Shown here: positions 25,007-34,412 of the stretch, piece by piece
Layout: each line of letters opens with the position of its first letter
Numbering within the stretch: the stretch's first letter is position 1
Source: Spirochaetaceae bacterium
GTDB taxonomy: Bacteria; Spirochaetota; Spirochaetia; SZUA-6; Bin103
NCBI GenBank assembly: GCA_028818385.1
Contig: JAPPNY010000185.1
Location: forward strand, 1 to 51,368
DNA length: 51,368 nucleotides
Direction of reading: 5' to 3'
Program-made: the position numbers and the translations under genes
Notes under the pieces: model-generated
Seen by the model: only the letters and a program-made list of their open reading frames with translations
Told to the model about the DNA's origin: nothing
Databases searched by the model: none

Positions 25007-26665
25007 TTACGTCCGCGGCTTGAAGCCGGGGGGCGGGATCCAGGGGCCGTTGGGGTAGCGGTAGGCGACGTCGATCTCCACGTCGCTGAGCACCAGCGGC
25101 AGCTCCTTCGCCAGGCGCGGGTGGCGGTCCACCCGCACGCTGATCCGGTTGACGCCGACGCGGGGCGGAACCGGCGTGAGGTCGAACACCGCCCATGCGC
25201 GCTCGAAGGGCGCGGCCCGGCCGGCGGCCATCGGGTTGGCGATCGGCAGCGGCTGGCCGCCGTTCAGGCGCACCTCGAGCCGGTCCTCGTGGCACGGCTC
25301 GACCAGCAGCAGCTTCAGGTGCACGGAGCGCAGCCGAGCGCCTGCGTCGGCGAGGTCGTCAGCGATCTCGATGTCGATCTCGGTCGGTTCCCGCCCCAGC
25401 TCGGCCGGAATCTGGCGCTCCTGCGGGAAGCAGTTCGGGAACGAGCCGTTGCGGCGCATCACGACGTACCGCTTGTCCTTGAAGCGCAGCCGCAGCGGCG
25501 AGGCCATGTCGTCGAGCGCCGGGCTGTTGTCGTACCCGTAGGTCGTCCAGGTGCCTTGATAGTTGAACAGGTACAGGCCGTCCACGCCGGCGGCGTGGTG
25601 GCGGGCCGCGAGCCCCCGGATCATCTCCACGGTCATCGCCTGCATCGGGTCGGATTTGACCTGGTAGTAGGGGATGCCGTAGCCGGTGCGCTTGCCGGTG
25701 ATGAAGCCCTCCTCGATCGCGGGATGGATCAGCACCGGCGTGCCGGCCGCCAGCTTCACCCACTCACGCATGTCCTCCTCCGTGTCCTGGGCGAAGAAGG
25801 TCGACGGTACGACGATGTCGACCAGGTGGTCGGCGATCCACTCCTCGACGTCCAGGCCGAGCATAGTGGCGCCGGCGATCGTGTTGGGCACCCGCACCGA
25901 CAGGCCCAGCGTCTTGCCGCGGGCGCGGCCGACCTCGTCCAGCGTCCGCCGCGTGTCGCGGATCAGCTCCGTGACCAGGTGGGCGTTGGCGCGCTCCGTG
26001 CCGTACCGGAACAGGCCGGGGCAGCGCATGAAGTCGTACTCCCAGCCCTCGGCGTCGTAGCGCTCGATCGCTTCGGTGGCGGTGTCCAGGCGGATGCGGC
26101 GCACCTTCTCGTGGGCGAAATCCTGGAACCAGGCCAGCGACTCCTGCAGCGACTCCGGCCAGCCGGCCACGCCCTCCGCGCCGATCAGCAGCTCGGGGTG
26201 GCTCTCGTAGTAGTCGCTGCCGATCAGCCGGTAGACCTTGCCCTCGCTGTCGACGTGGTGCCAGTCGTTCATGCGGAGCTGCAGCCAGAAGTCCATGCCC
26301 AGCCGGTGCGCCTCGTCCATCACGATGCGCACGGGGTCATGGCCGTCGGCCCACAGCCGGCGCAGGTTCTCCGCGCTCCGCCACTGCACGCCGCCGCCCA
26401 GCGCGGCGCCCGCGTTCAGGCGGTCGACCAGGAACTCCATGCCTTCCACCTTCGTCGGATAGGACAGCGTATAGCCGGCGCATTGGCCGACCGTCGCCAC
26501 GAACGCGTCCACGGGAGTGCCGGCAAGCCCGCCCACGGTCAGGTGGGCCAGCCGCGCCGGGCTCACCGGGGGATTGATCACGCTCGCGGTGAACCCGGAG
26601 TCGTCGACCCAAGTCAGCCGGTAGTTCCGCGCCAGCCGCCCGCGCGGCTTCTCTCTCGCCATCAT
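25007..26665 (-). CDS. Glycosidase-like TIM-barrel protein, paralogue C
   Basis: A 552-residue protein collinear with paralogues A and B: RNYRLTWVDDSG, MNDWHH (near residue 130), EYDFMRCPGLF, SVRVPNTIAGATMLGLDVEEW, AIEEGFITG, YLFNYQGT and YVVMRRNGSFPNC. Two in-frame ATGs stand at 26665 and 26662; AAGGAG is 4 or 7 nt upstream, so the second may be used. The first ATG overlaps the stop of the CehA-like gene by one base (TGATG), so the two are coupled. It converges with the OppF gene with one base between them. Confidence 0.82.
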   Translation of the reverse strand: MMAREKPRGRLARNYRLTWVDDSGFTASVINPPVSPARLAHLTVGGLAGTPVDAFVATVGQCAGYTLSYPTKVEGMEFLVDRLNAGAALGGGVQWRSAENLRRLWADGHDPVRIVMDEAHRLGMDFWLQLRMNDWHHVDSEGKVYRLIGSDYYESHPELLIGAEGVAGWPESLQESLAWFQDFAHEKVRRIRLDTATEAIERYDAEGWEYDFMRCPGLFRYGTERANAHLVTELIRDTRRTLDEVGRARGKTLGLSVRVPNTIAGATMLGLDVEEWIADHLVDIVVPSTFFAQDTEEDMREWVKLAAGTPVLIHPAIEEGFITGKRTGYGIPYYQVKSDPMQAMTVEMIRGLAARHHAAGVDGLYLFNYQGTWTTYGYDNSPALDDMASPLRLRFKDKRYVVMRRNGSFPNCFPQERQIPAELGREPTEIDIEIADDLADAGARLRSVHLKLLLVEPCHEDRLEVRLNGGQPLPIANPMAAGRAAPFERAWAVFDLTPVPPRVGVNRISVRVDRHPRLAKELPLVLSDVEIDVAYRYPNGPWIPPPGFKPRT

Positions 26666-28101
26666 CACACTCCTTCGAAGAACCCGCGGCCGCGCTTGAA
26701 CAGCTCGCGCACGTCCTCGCGCTGGCGGTCCGAGCCGTAGCGCAGCTTGTGGCTTACCCACTGGTCCAGCGCCACGTCGATCCCGTCGATGAAGTATGCG
26801 GCATCGGGCTTCGCCGCCGGGTTAGCGGCGCCGCAGCGCAGGTAGATCGGGCTGGTGTGGGCGAAGATCTCCTGGTCGTAGCTGTCGCGCACGTGGCTGT
26901 AGCAGCGCGCCGCGATCCAGCCGTCGCCGGGCGGGGTGAAGCGCTCGCGGATCGTCTCGGCGGCGACGCCGGCCGGCGGGTGCCAGCGTTTGACCACCGC
27001 GCCGTTGCACACCAGCTCGATGCGGTCGACGCGGTGATGGCTCTTGAGCTCCACCTCCACCTCCAGCTCCCGGTCGGGTTTCACGTCCAGCGTGTCGCCG
27101 GGAGCGGCGCCGTCGGCGCGCAGGAACAGCGCCGGCCCGTTGGTGATGAAGGTGCGGCCCGCCTTGAGGCCGTCGATCCAGCGGTCGTAGTCGAACCCCT
27201 GGCCCCCGGTGTCGACGTAGACACGGTTGTTGGAGCAGACGAACCAGTCCGAGCCGGTGCTGGCCGGCAGCGGGATGCCGCAGTTGAGCAGCCGGTACCA
27301 GATCTCGTACTCGGGATCCATCCAGAACGGATCGAACAGGTTGAAGCCGTCCAGCTTGCCCAGGGCGGCGGCCACCGGCGCCTCCAGGCCGCGGCCGTTG
27401 TGACACCAGAGGACGATACCGTCCTGGTCGCGCGCGTCGTCGCAGGCGTGGCAGATCGGCGGGTAGTCGGGGTCGAGGTTGTCGACCAGCATGCCGCGGC
27501 TGACCGGCTCTACCAGGTTGCGGATGCGCAGGAACATCACGTGGCCGTAGCCGATCTCCCCGCCGTGGAAGTTGTGGCGGTTCTCCTCGCCGATGTCGAC
27601 GACGTGGTGGGAGGTGCTCAGGTCGGTCATCACCCCGATCGGAAAGTGGTTGCTGGCGTAGTCGAGTTCCCAGCGCCGCAGCACGCTGACCACCGTGACC
27701 GAGAAGTCGTGCACGTGGCCCTCCAGCGCCAGCCGGTCGTCGCGCTGCTGCTCCTTCTGGTCGTAGTGGATGTGGGTGTTGCCGGGATACCAGCCCTGCT
27801 CGGTCAGGTGGGTCCAGCGCTGCAGCGGCAGCTCCAGGTCGACGGTCTGAGTCTCGGTGACGGTGAGGTTGCGCTCCAGCGGCACGTACTCGGTGCCGCG
27901 CTCGACCAGCACCCGTACGCCGCCGGTCGGGACCGTGACCTCGAACGAGCCGTCGCAGTAGAACGCCGGGGTGCCGGGTCCCACCTTGAGGACCGCCCCG
28001 GCCGGGTGGATGAACGCCCCGTTTGATGACAGCACATGCACGGTGCAGGCGGCGGGTTGGCCGCTCGTCTGATCGGTGATCACCCCTTTGATTGTCGCCA
28101 T
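26665..28101 (-). CDS. CehA/McbA-family PHP metallohydrolase
   Basis: A 478-residue protein starting at ATG 28101 after GGAGGAG. Residues 1-100 form a carboxypeptidase-regulatory-like beta domain ([19 protein letters not shown]). A PHP-type domain follows with the H-x-H motif in [11 protein letters not shown], further metal ligands in DLSTSHHV and WCHNGRG, and STGSDWF near the end, the layout of CehA/McbA (a carbaryl hydrolase family that is mostly uncharacterised). A C-terminal beta region follows. It has no signal peptide, so it is probably cytoplasmic. Coupled to glycosidase-like paralogue C, it may hydrolyse an ester or amide substituent of the same compound; this is inference. Confidence 0.87.
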   Translation of the reverse strand: MATIKGVITDQTSGQPAACTVHVLSSNGAFIHPAGAVLKVGPGTPAFYCDGSFEVTVPTGGVRVLVERGTEYVPLERNLTVTETQTVDLELPLQRWTHLTEQGWYPGNTHIHYDQKEQQRDDRLALEGHVHDFSVTVVSVLRRWELDYASNHFPIGVMTDLSTSHHVVDIGEENRHNFHGGEIGYGHVMFLRIRNLVEPVSRGMLVDNLDPDYPPICHACDDARDQDGIVLWCHNGRGLEAPVAAALGKLDGFNLFDPFWMDPEYEIWYRLLNCGIPLPASTGSDWFVCSNNRVYVDTGGQGFDYDRWIDGLKAGRTFITNGPALFLRADGAAPGDTLDVKPDRELEVEVELKSHHRVDRIELVCNGAVVKRWHPPAGVAAETIRERFTPPGDGWIAARCYSHVRDSYDQEIFAHTSPIYLRCGAANPAAKPDAAYFIDGIDVALDQWVSHKLRYGSDRQREDVRELFKRGRGFFEGV

Positions 28102-28213
28102 CGGCTCCTCCTGCGAATCATCGTCGCATGCTATCGTCGGACGCATCGTATCGGGGGCCTGCGGCCCGTGCCACCGTGATGGGGTTGCCGCCGGCTGCCG
28201 GACGCCCGTCACC

Positions 28214-29362
28214 ATGAGCCTGGACAACTTCGCGATCATCGAGTCGACCCTGCGCGAGGGCGAGCAGTTCGCCAACGCGTTCTTCACGACGGACGACAAG
28301 GTGGAGATCGCCACCCTCCTGGACGAACTGGGCGTCGAGTACCTGGAGCTGACCTCGCCCGCCGCCAGTCCCGGCTCCCGGCGCGACTGCGAGCGCATCG
28401 CCGGGCTCGGCCTGAAGGCGAAGGTGCTCACGCACACGCGCTGCCACATGGACGACGCCCGGCTCGCCGTGGAGACCGGCGTCGACGGCCTGGACGTCCT
28501 GTTCGGGACCTCCAGCCTGCTCCGCCAGTTCTCCCACGGCCGCGACATCGGCGAGATCATCGAGGCGGCCGTCGAGGTGATCGAGTTCATCAAGGGCCAC
28601 GGCCTGGAGGTCAGGTTCTCCAGCGAGGACAGCTTCCGCAGCGACCTGGTCGACCTGCTCACCATCTACCGCGAGGTGGACAAGGTCGGCGTGTCGCGCG
28701 TCGGCATCGCCGACTCGGTGGGAGTGGCCGACCCGCTGCGCGTGCACGAGGTCGTGCGGACCCTGCGCGGCATCGTTACCTGCAACATCGAGTTCCACGG
28801 CCACAACGACACTGGCTGCGCGGTGGCCAACGCCTACGCGGCGCTGGCGGCCGGGGCGACGCACGTCGACGCCTCCGTGCTGGGCATCGGCGAGCGCAAC
28901 GGGATCACGCCGCTCGGTGGGTTCCTGGCCCGGATGTACGCCCATGACGCGAACCTGGTCCGCACCCGCTACCGCCTGCCGGTGCTCCGGCGCGTGGAGA
29001 ACCTCGTCGCCGACCTGGTCGGCATCGACGTGCCGTTCAACAACTACATCACCGGCTACGCGGCGTTCATGCACAAGGCAGGCATCCACGCCAAGGCGAT
29101 GCTCAACAATCCGAGCACGTACGAGATCCTCGATCCCGGCGACTTCGGCATGGACCGGTACATCCACGTGGCGCACCGCCTCACCGGCTGGAACGCGATC
29201 AAGCACCGGGCGCAGCAGCTCCAGCTCGATCTCGGCGACGACCAGATACGCAGCCTCACGTCGCGGATCAAGCGCATGGCGGACGACAAGCCGCTGAGCC
29301 TGGACGACGTCGATGCGCTCCTGCGGGCCGCACAGGGCGTGGAGGACGGCGGGGAGCCATGA
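28214..29362 (+). CDS. Homocitrate synthase (LYS20/NifV-type)
   Basis: A 382-residue DRE-TIM enzyme condensing acetyl-CoA with 2-oxoglutarate, the first step of the alpha-aminoadipate lysine pathway. ATG 28214. The catalytic-entry motif is [28 protein letters not shown] and [20 protein letters not shown] are close to the Thermus and fungal homocitrate synthases and supply the H-x-H metal ligands; [19 protein letters not shown] and PFNNYITG also match. This pattern separates it from 2-isopropylmalate and citramalate synthases, which are longer and carry a LeuA regulatory domain. First gene of the operon, diverging from the CehA-like gene with 112 nt between. Confidence 0.93.
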   Translation: MSLDNFAIIESTLREGEQFANAFFTTDDKVEIATLLDELGVEYLELTSPAASPGSRRDCERIAGLGLKAKVLTHTRCHMDDARLAVETGVDGLDVLFGTSSLLRQFSHGRDIGEIIEAAVEVIEFIKGHGLEVRFSSEDSFRSDLVDLLTIYREVDKVGVSRVGIADSVGVADPLRVHEVVRTLRGIVTCNIEFHGHNDTGCAVANAYAALAAGATHVDASVLGIGERNGITPLGGFLARMYAHDANLVRTRYRLPVLRRVENLVADLVGIDVPFNNYITGYAAFMHKAGIHAKAMLNNPSTYEILDPGDFGMDRYIHVAHRLTGWNAIKHRAQQLQLDLGDDQIRSLTSRIKRMADDKPLSLDDVDALLRAAQGVEDGGEP

Positions 29363-30657
29363 GCGACGTGCAGAAGTCCGCCCAGACATTCGCGCAAAAG
29401 GCACTCGCGCGCGCGGCCGGCGCCGGCTCGGTGGAGGTCGGGCAGGTCGTGGACACGCGGCCGGACGTGGTGCTGAGCCACGACAACACCGCCGCCATCC
29501 GCAAGATCTGGATGGAGCTCGGACAGGAACGCGTGGTCATCCCGGAGCGGATGGCGATCACGCTGGACCACGCGGTGCCCGCGCCCAGCACCGCGCACGC
29601 GCGCAACCACGCGGAGGTGCGCCGGTTCGTCCGCGAGCAGGGCGTCGGGCACTTCTTCGAGGTGGGGCGCGGCATCTGCCACCAGGTGCTGAGCGAAGAG
29701 GCGCTCGTGCTGCCCGGGGAGCTCATCCTGGGCGCCGACAGCCACACGCCGCACTTCGGCTGGATGGGCGCGTTCGGCGCGGGAGTCGGGCGCAGCGAGG
29801 TGGCGTGCTTGTGGGCCACCGGGGAGCTGTGGCTGCGCGTGCCGGAGTCGCTGCAGGTGACGATCGACGGCCCGGTGCCGCCCTCGGTCACGGGCAAGGA
29901 CATCGCCCTGCACCTGCTGTCGCGGCTGGGAGCGGACGGCGGCCTGTACCGCAGCGTGGAGTTCGCCGGCGACGGGCTCGCCTCCCTGAGCCTCGAGTCG
30001 CGGATGAGCCTTGCCAACATGATGGCGGAGATGGGCGTCAAGTGTACGTACCTGCCGCCGGATGGACCGGTCTTCGACTTCCTGGCGGCGGCGAGCGGCC
30101 GGAGCGCGGAGGAGCTTGCGCGGACGGCGCTGTATCCCGATCCCGGCGCGGCGTATGCGATGCGCGTGTCTGTCGACGCGTCGGAGTTGCGGCCGATGGT
30201 CGCGCGTCCCCACCGGGTGGACGACGTGGTGGCGGTCGACGAACTCGGTGACGTGCCGGTCGACCAGGCCTTCATCGGCACGTGCACGAACGGCAGGCTG
30301 GAGGATCTGCAGGCCGTGCACCGCGTTCTGCGCGGCCGCAGGGTCGCCGACGGCACGCGGCTGCTGATCGTGCCGTCGTCGAGTCGGGTGCTGGAGGACG
30401 CCGTGCGCACCGGGCTGGCGTCGGAGCTGATGGCGGCAGGCGCGGTTTTCGGGACGCCGGGCTGCGGGCCGTGCATGGGCAACCACCTCGGCGTCCTGGC
30501 GCCCGGGGAGGTGTGCATCTCAAGCGGCAACCGGAACTTCCGAGGCAGGATGGGCACCCCGGACGCCGAGATCTACCTGGGCTCGCCGGCCGTGGTCGCC
30601 GCCAGCGCCGTGGCCGGCAGGATCTGCGCGCCCGAGGCGGTTGGCGCGGCCGACTGA
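29359..30657 (+). CDS. Homoaconitase / 3-isopropylmalate dehydratase-type large subunit
   Basis: A 432-residue aconitase-superfamily large subunit, the length of LeuC/LysT proteins. Cluster-binding cysteines are in [11 protein letters not shown] and [12 protein letters not shown]. Substrate-side motifs [23 protein letters not shown] and [21 protein letters not shown] are family standard. The ATG overlaps the homocitrate synthase stop by 4 nt. With homocitrate synthase and a homoisocitrate dehydrogenase in the same operon, homocitrate to homoisocitrate is the likely reaction. Confidence 0.92.
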   Translation: MSDVQKSAQTFAQKALARAAGAGSVEVGQVVDTRPDVVLSHDNTAAIRKIWMELGQERVVIPERMAITLDHAVPAPSTAHARNHAEVRRFVREQGVGHFFEVGRGICHQVLSEEALVLPGELILGADSHTPHFGWMGAFGAGVGRSEVACLWATGELWLRVPESLQVTIDGPVPPSVTGKDIALHLLSRLGADGGLYRSVEFAGDGLASLSLESRMSLANMMAEMGVKCTYLPPDGPVFDFLAAASGRSAEELARTALYPDPGAAYAMRVSVDASELRPMVARPHRVDDVVAVDELGDVPVDQAFIGTCTNGRLEDLQAVHRVLRGRRVADGTRLLIVPSSSRVLEDAVRTGLASELMAAGAVFGTPGCGPCMGNHLGVLAPGEVCISSGNRNFRGRMGTPDAEIYLGSPAVVAASAVAGRICAPEAVGAAD

Positions 30658-30658
30658 C

Positions 30659-31147
30659 GTGGCAGCGGGCAGGGTCTGGAAATACGACGATGACGTCAAC
30701 ACCGACGTCATCTTCCCAGGGAAGTACACGTACACCCTCCGGTCGGTCGACGAGATCAAGGCCCACGCCCTGGAGGATCTCGACCCGGATTTCGCCCGCG
30801 AGGTCCGGCCGGGGGACGTGATCTTCGCAGGCAGGAACTTCGGGTGCGGCTCCAGCCGCGAACAGGCGGTCACCTGCCTGGTCGCCAACGGCGTCGCGGC
30901 CGTCGTGGCGGTGAGCTTCGCGCGGATCTTCTACCGCAACTGCATCAACAACGGGCTGCCCGCCGTCGTCTGCCCGGAAGCCGTGGGCGCGGTCGCGGGC
31001 GGGGAGAACGCGGAGGTGCTGGTCGAGGAGTCGATCATCCGCAGCGGAACCGCGAGGTACCGGTTTCCCCCATTCAGCGAGGGCGTGCAGCGGATCCTGG
31101 ACGTCGGCGGCCTCATTCCGTTCGTGCGCGCCCGGCTCGCCCGATGA
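30659..31147 (+). CDS. Homoaconitase / 3-isopropylmalate dehydratase-type small subunit
   Basis: A 162-residue LeuD/LysU-type subunit. GTG 30659, one base after the large-subunit stop, is preferred; TTG 30641 would add six residues and overlap. Motifs: [16 protein letters not shown] near the N-terminus, [30 protein letters not shown]. The specificity loop after D-V-I-F-P reads GKYTYTL, lacking the Y-L-R-T of IPM isomerases. That fits a homoaconitate or broad substrate, though the loop alone does not decide it. Confidence 0.9.
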   Translation: MAAGRVWKYDDDVNTDVIFPGKYTYTLRSVDEIKAHALEDLDPDFAREVRPGDVIFAGRNFGCGSSREQAVTCLVANGVAAVVAVSFARIFYRNCINNGLPAVVCPEAVGAVAGGENAEVLVEESIIRSGTARYRFPPFSEGVQRILDVGGLIPFVRARLAR

Positions 31148-32196
31148 GCGACAGCGGGCCCGCGCGGGTGGCGCTGCTGCCCGGCGACGGGATCGGGCCG
31201 GAGGTGACCGCCCAGGCCGCGCGGCTCCTGGAGGCCGTCGGCGGGATCGGCCTGGTCGAGCTGGAGGTCGGCTGGTCGGCGTTCGAGCGGCACGGAGATG
31301 CGCTCCCGGACGCCACCCGGACCGCTCTGGCCGGCTGTGCGGGCGCGTTGCTCGGAGCGGTCAGCTCCCCGTCGGAACGCGTCGACGGCTACCGGAGCCC
31401 GGTCGTCGCCCTGCGGCAGGAGCTCGACCTCTACGCCAACCTCAGGCCCCTGCTGTCGGCGCCGGTCGCGGGCAGCGTCGACGGGGTCGACGTCCTGGTC
31501 GTCCGTGAGAACACCGAAGGGCTCTACGCCGGGCGCGAGCGGTGGGAGCAACGGGAGACCGTCGCGGTGGCCGAACGCGTGATCTCGCGCCGGGCGACCG
31601 AGCGCATCGCCCGCGTCGCGTTCCGGCACGCCGCCGACCGCGCGCGGACGCGGGGTGGCACGGCTCGGGTGACGATCGTGCACAAGGCCAACGTGCTGCG
31701 CCTGACCGACGGCCTGTTCCGTGAGACGGCCCTCGCCGTCGCTCGTGAGTTTCCGGATGTTGCCGTCGACGAACAGCTCGTCGACTCGCACCTCTATCGG
31801 CTGATCCGTGAGCCGGACTCGTACGACGTGATCCTGGCCCCCAACCTGTACGGGGACATCATCAGCGACGCCGGCGCCGCGCTGGTCGGCGGCCTGGGGC
31901 TGGTGGCCGGGGCGAACGCCGGCGGAGCCACTCTGATCGCCGAGCCCGTGCACGGCAGCGCCCCCGATCTGGCCGGCACCGGCCGCGCCAACCCGATCGC
32001 GGCGTGCCGGGCTGCCGCGATGCTGCTGGACGCGCTGGGGCGTTCCCGTCCCGCCGCGGCCATCGAGCGCGCCGTGCAGGCGGTTCTGGCAGCGGGTCCC
32101 CATACACCGGACCTGCAGGGACGCGCCACCACCGCGACGGTCGGCGATGCTGTCCTGCGCCGCCTGGAGCAGGAGCTGGGGGCGGTGCCGAGTTGA
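31144..32196 (+). CDS. Homoisocitrate / isopropylmalate-type dehydrogenase
   Basis: A 350-residue beta-decarboxylating dehydrogenase. ATG 31144 overlaps the previous stop by 4 nt. Motifs: [11 protein letters not shown], the substrate-recognition helix [31 protein letters not shown], the catalytic K in [11 protein letters not shown], the Asp pair in [17 protein letters not shown], and [14 protein letters not shown] for NAD binding. It acts after homoaconitase to give 2-oxoadipate. Operon context favours homoisocitrate over 3-isopropylmalate; no later lysine genes (lysW, lysX, lysN) are in the window. Confidence 0.92.
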   Translation: MSDSGPARVALLPGDGIGPEVTAQAARLLEAVGGIGLVELEVGWSAFERHGDALPDATRTALAGCAGALLGAVSSPSERVDGYRSPVVALRQELDLYANLRPLLSAPVAGSVDGVDVLVVRENTEGLYAGRERWEQRETVAVAERVISRRATERIARVAFRHAADRARTRGGTARVTIVHKANVLRLTDGLFRETALAVAREFPDVAVDEQLVDSHLYRLIREPDSYDVILAPNLYGDIISDAGAALVGGLGLVAGANAGGATLIAEPVHGSAPDLAGTGRANPIAACRAAAMLLDALGRSRPAAAIERAVQAVLAAGPHTPDLQGRATTATVGDAVLRRLEQELGAVPS

Positions 32197-33839
32197 TCGA
32201 ACCAGGGGTCCGCCACCGCCACCGGCCCTGGATCGGCGTGATGACCGTGGGAGCGCTCTGCGCTGTTCTTGTGGCCGCGCCGGCCACACTCGCCACGCCG
32301 CCGCTGCAGTTCAGCGAAGTGGGCGTACGGGCCGGCCTGGGCCGCGAGCATCCGGGCGCGTTTTCCGCGCCGCCCCACGCGCCCGGAGGGGTCGCCGGCG
32401 ACTTCGACGGCGACGGCGCCCAGGACCTGTTCTATGCCACCGGCGGCGGATCTCCCGACCGCCTGTTCATCAACCGGCGCGACGGCACGTTCATCGATCG
32501 CGCCGTCCCCGCCGGATTGGCGCGCGTCCACCGCGCGCACGGCGCGGCCGCCGCGGACTTCGACGGCGACGGCTCGCTGGACCTGTTCATCCCTTCGGCA
32601 GGCCCGGAGGAGCCGGGACTGCCGCCGCCCGGACACCTGCTGCTGTACCGCGGCAACGGCGACGGCACGTTCACCTGCTGCGCGCCGTACCGCGACCCGG
32701 ACGGCCGGCTGGACCGCGGAGCCGGCGGCATGGCGGCGGCATTCGGGGACTACGACCTGGACGGCGACCTGGACCTGTTCGTGGGCAACTGGGCGTCCGG
32801 CATTCGCGGCAACGTGCTGTTCCGCAACGACGGCGACGGCGGCTTCACGGAGGTGGGCGCGCGCGCCGGTGTGGCGGACGACCTGGTGCTCGCCTTTGCC
32901 GCACAGTTCGTGGACCTCAACGGCGACCGCTACCCGGAGTTGATCGTGGCCGCCGACTTCGGCACGAGCCGCTACTACCGCAACGAGGGCGACGGCACCT
33001 TCACCGACCGGACCATCTCCTCCCGGACCGGACGCGAAGCGAACGGCATGGGCTCAGCCGTGGCCGACCTGAACGGCGACGGCCGCCTGGACTGGTACGT
33101 GACCAGCGTCTCCACGCGTTGGCCGATCGACCGGACGCCCGGCACGGGCAACGCGCTCTACCTCAACACCGGCGGCGACCGCTTCGACGAGGTGGCCCGC
33201 CTCGCGCAGGTGCGCGACGCCGGTTGGGGCTGGGGCGTGGAGGCGGTCGATCTGGACCACGACGGTTTGCGCGACCTGGTCACCACCACCGGCTGGATCA
33301 CGCCGAACGGAGCCGACCTCTACGAATGGGAGGATCAGCCGACGTTCCTGTTCCGGAACACCGGCCCCGACGCGGACGGCGTGCCGGCGTTCGAGCCGGT
33401 CGACGCCGCCTCCGTGGGGCTGCGGCACCGCCTGCAGGGCCGCGCGCTGATCACGCTGGACTACGACGACGACGGCGACCGCGACATCGTGATCTTCAAC
33501 TTCGACTCGCGGCCGTCCCTGTTCCGCAACGACCTGGGCGACCCGGACGGCCCGAGCGGCGCCGGGGACGCCGGCTGGCTGCGTGTGTTCCTGGATCCGC
33601 CGCGCGGCTCGGGGCTGGCCCCGCACGGCTGGGGCGCCGTGGTGACGGTGGTTGCCGGCGGCCGCACGCAAAGCGCCCCGGTCGGAGCCGGCGGCTTCTT
33701 CGGCGCGTCCGAGCTGTCCGCGCACTTCGGCCTGGGTTCGGCGGCGAGCGTGGATGAGCTGATCGTCGACTGGCCGGACGGCACCCGGACCGCGCTGCGC
33801 GACCTGGCGCCGAACCAGACCCTGACCGTCCGGCCGTGA
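32193..33839 (+). CDS. Exported FG-GAP/VCBS repeat protein with ASPIC/UnbV domain
   Basis: A 548-residue secreted protein. TTG at 32193 overlaps the dehydrogenase stop by 4 nt and gives a positively charged n-region (VRHRHRPW) before the signal core GALCAVLVAAPATLATP; ATG 32241 would leave almost no n-region. The body holds repeated Asp-rich calcium-binding FG-GAP blades (DFDGDGAQDLFYA, DFDGDGSLDLFIP, DYDLDGDLDLFVG, DLNGDGRLDWYVT, DYDDDGDRDIVIF). The C-terminus is an ASPIC/UnbV domain (VDELIVDWPDGTRTAL). A propeller surface or adhesion protein is likely. Its coupling to a lysine-type operon is odd and may be incidental. Confidence 0.9.
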   Translation: MIEPGVRHRHRPWIGVMTVGALCAVLVAAPATLATPPLQFSEVGVRAGLGREHPGAFSAPPHAPGGVAGDFDGDGAQDLFYATGGGSPDRLFINRRDGTFIDRAVPAGLARVHRAHGAAAADFDGDGSLDLFIPSAGPEEPGLPPPGHLLLYRGNGDGTFTCCAPYRDPDGRLDRGAGGMAAAFGDYDLDGDLDLFVGNWASGIRGNVLFRNDGDGGFTEVGARAGVADDLVLAFAAQFVDLNGDRYPELIVAADFGTSRYYRNEGDGTFTDRTISSRTGREANGMGSAVADLNGDGRLDWYVTSVSTRWPIDRTPGTGNALYLNTGGDRFDEVARLAQVRDAGWGWGVEAVDLDHDGLRDLVTTTGWITPNGADLYEWEDQPTFLFRNTGPDADGVPAFEPVDAASVGLRHRLQGRALITLDYDDDGDRDIVIFNFDSRPSLFRNDLGDPDGPSGAGDAGWLRVFLDPPRGSGLAPHGWGAVVTVVAGGRTQSAPVGAGGFFGASELSAHFGLGSAASVDELIVDWPDGTRTALRDLAPNQTLTVRP

Positions 33840-33845
33840 GCCGGG

Positions 33846-33860
33846 GCGCGGTTCCCGCGC
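33846..33860. terminator. Stem-loop between convergent genes
   Basis: GCGCGG-TTC-CCGCGC is a perfect 6-bp stem with a 3-nt loop between the FG-GAP gene and the convergent coiled-coil gene. No T run follows on either strand, so if it terminates it may need Rho. Confidence 0.35.
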
Positions 33861-33861
33861 G

Positions 33862-34362
33862 TCAGGTAATGAACTCGAAGACGGTCATCAGGACCCCGAT
33901 CACGACGAACGCACCGCCAACCAGCCACTGCATCGAATCGAAGCGCTTGTTCATGTCTTCGAAGCGCTTGTTCATGTCCTCGAATCGGACATGGACTGCT
34001 GCGAATCGCTCGTCGGACCGTTTACCCATCTCCTCGAACCGGCGGTCCATCTCCTCGAACCGCCGGTCCACCGCAGCGAACCGCTGGTCCACCGCAGCGA
34101 ACCGCTGGTCCACTGCGTCGAACCGTTCCGCGAAGCGTGCGTTCGTCTCCTCGAACCGCCGGTCCATCGCATCGAACCGGACAGCCATCAGCTCCCGCTG
34201 ATCCTTGAGCTCCTGCTCGATCGTCGCGATGCGTTCCAGGAGCTGCGGTCCGATGACCAGGTGCGGCGCCACCTCGACGAACCAGCCGTAGAGGTTCCCC
34301 TTCACGTAGGTGCCGATTCGCTCCAGGTCGGTGTCTGCAAGAGCCATTGCCGTCTCACCCAT
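33862..34362 (-). CDS. Coiled-coil protein with C-terminal membrane anchor
   Basis: A 166-residue protein. Residues ~25-60 are a helical lead-in (GPQLLERIATIEQELKDQ). Residues ~60-143 form a long coiled coil built from seven-residue units of the type R-F-x-x-[V/M]-D-[Q/R] (AVDQRFAAVDQRFAAVDRRF and so on). Residues 145-163 (WLVGGAFVVIGVLMTVFEF) are a membrane segment. The heptads are encoded by nearly identical 21-bp DNA repeats. ATG 34362 follows GAGGGTAAGGT; ATG 34347 is an alternative. The layout resembles small DUF1640/MCU-like or toxin-accessory coiled-coil proteins; function unknown. Confidence 0.75.
   Translation of the reverse strand: MGETAMALADTDLERIGTYVKGNLYGWFVEVAPHLVIGPQLLERIATIEQELKDQRELMAVRFDAMDRRFEETNARFAERFDAVDQRFAAVDQRFAAVDRRFEEMDRRFEEMGKRSDERFAAVHVRFEDMNKRFEDMNKRFDSMQWLVGGAFVVIGVLMTVFEFIT
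33944..34134 (-). repeat. 21-bp heptad-encoding repeats
   Basis: Repeats at 34030-34050, 34051-34071, 34072-34092, 34093-34113 and 34114-34134, with two more at 33944-33964 and 33965-33985. The units at 34072 and 34093 are identical. Each encodes one heptad, so slippage would lengthen or shorten the coiled coil without changing frame. Confidence 0.8.
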
Positions 34363-34387
34363 ACCTTACCCTCATGCACCAGCTATG

Positions 34388-34404
34388 GTCACCCCGGCGG
34401 TGAC
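34388..34404 (-). terminator. Weak stem-loop after the argininosuccinate synthase-Nudix gene
   Basis: GTCACC-GCCGG-GGTGAC on the minus strand forms a perfect 6-bp stem with a 5-nt loop, 9 nt after the stop at 34413. There is no T tract, so it may only be a 3'-end stabiliser. Confidence 0.3.
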
Positions 34405-34412
34405 GCTTCAAG

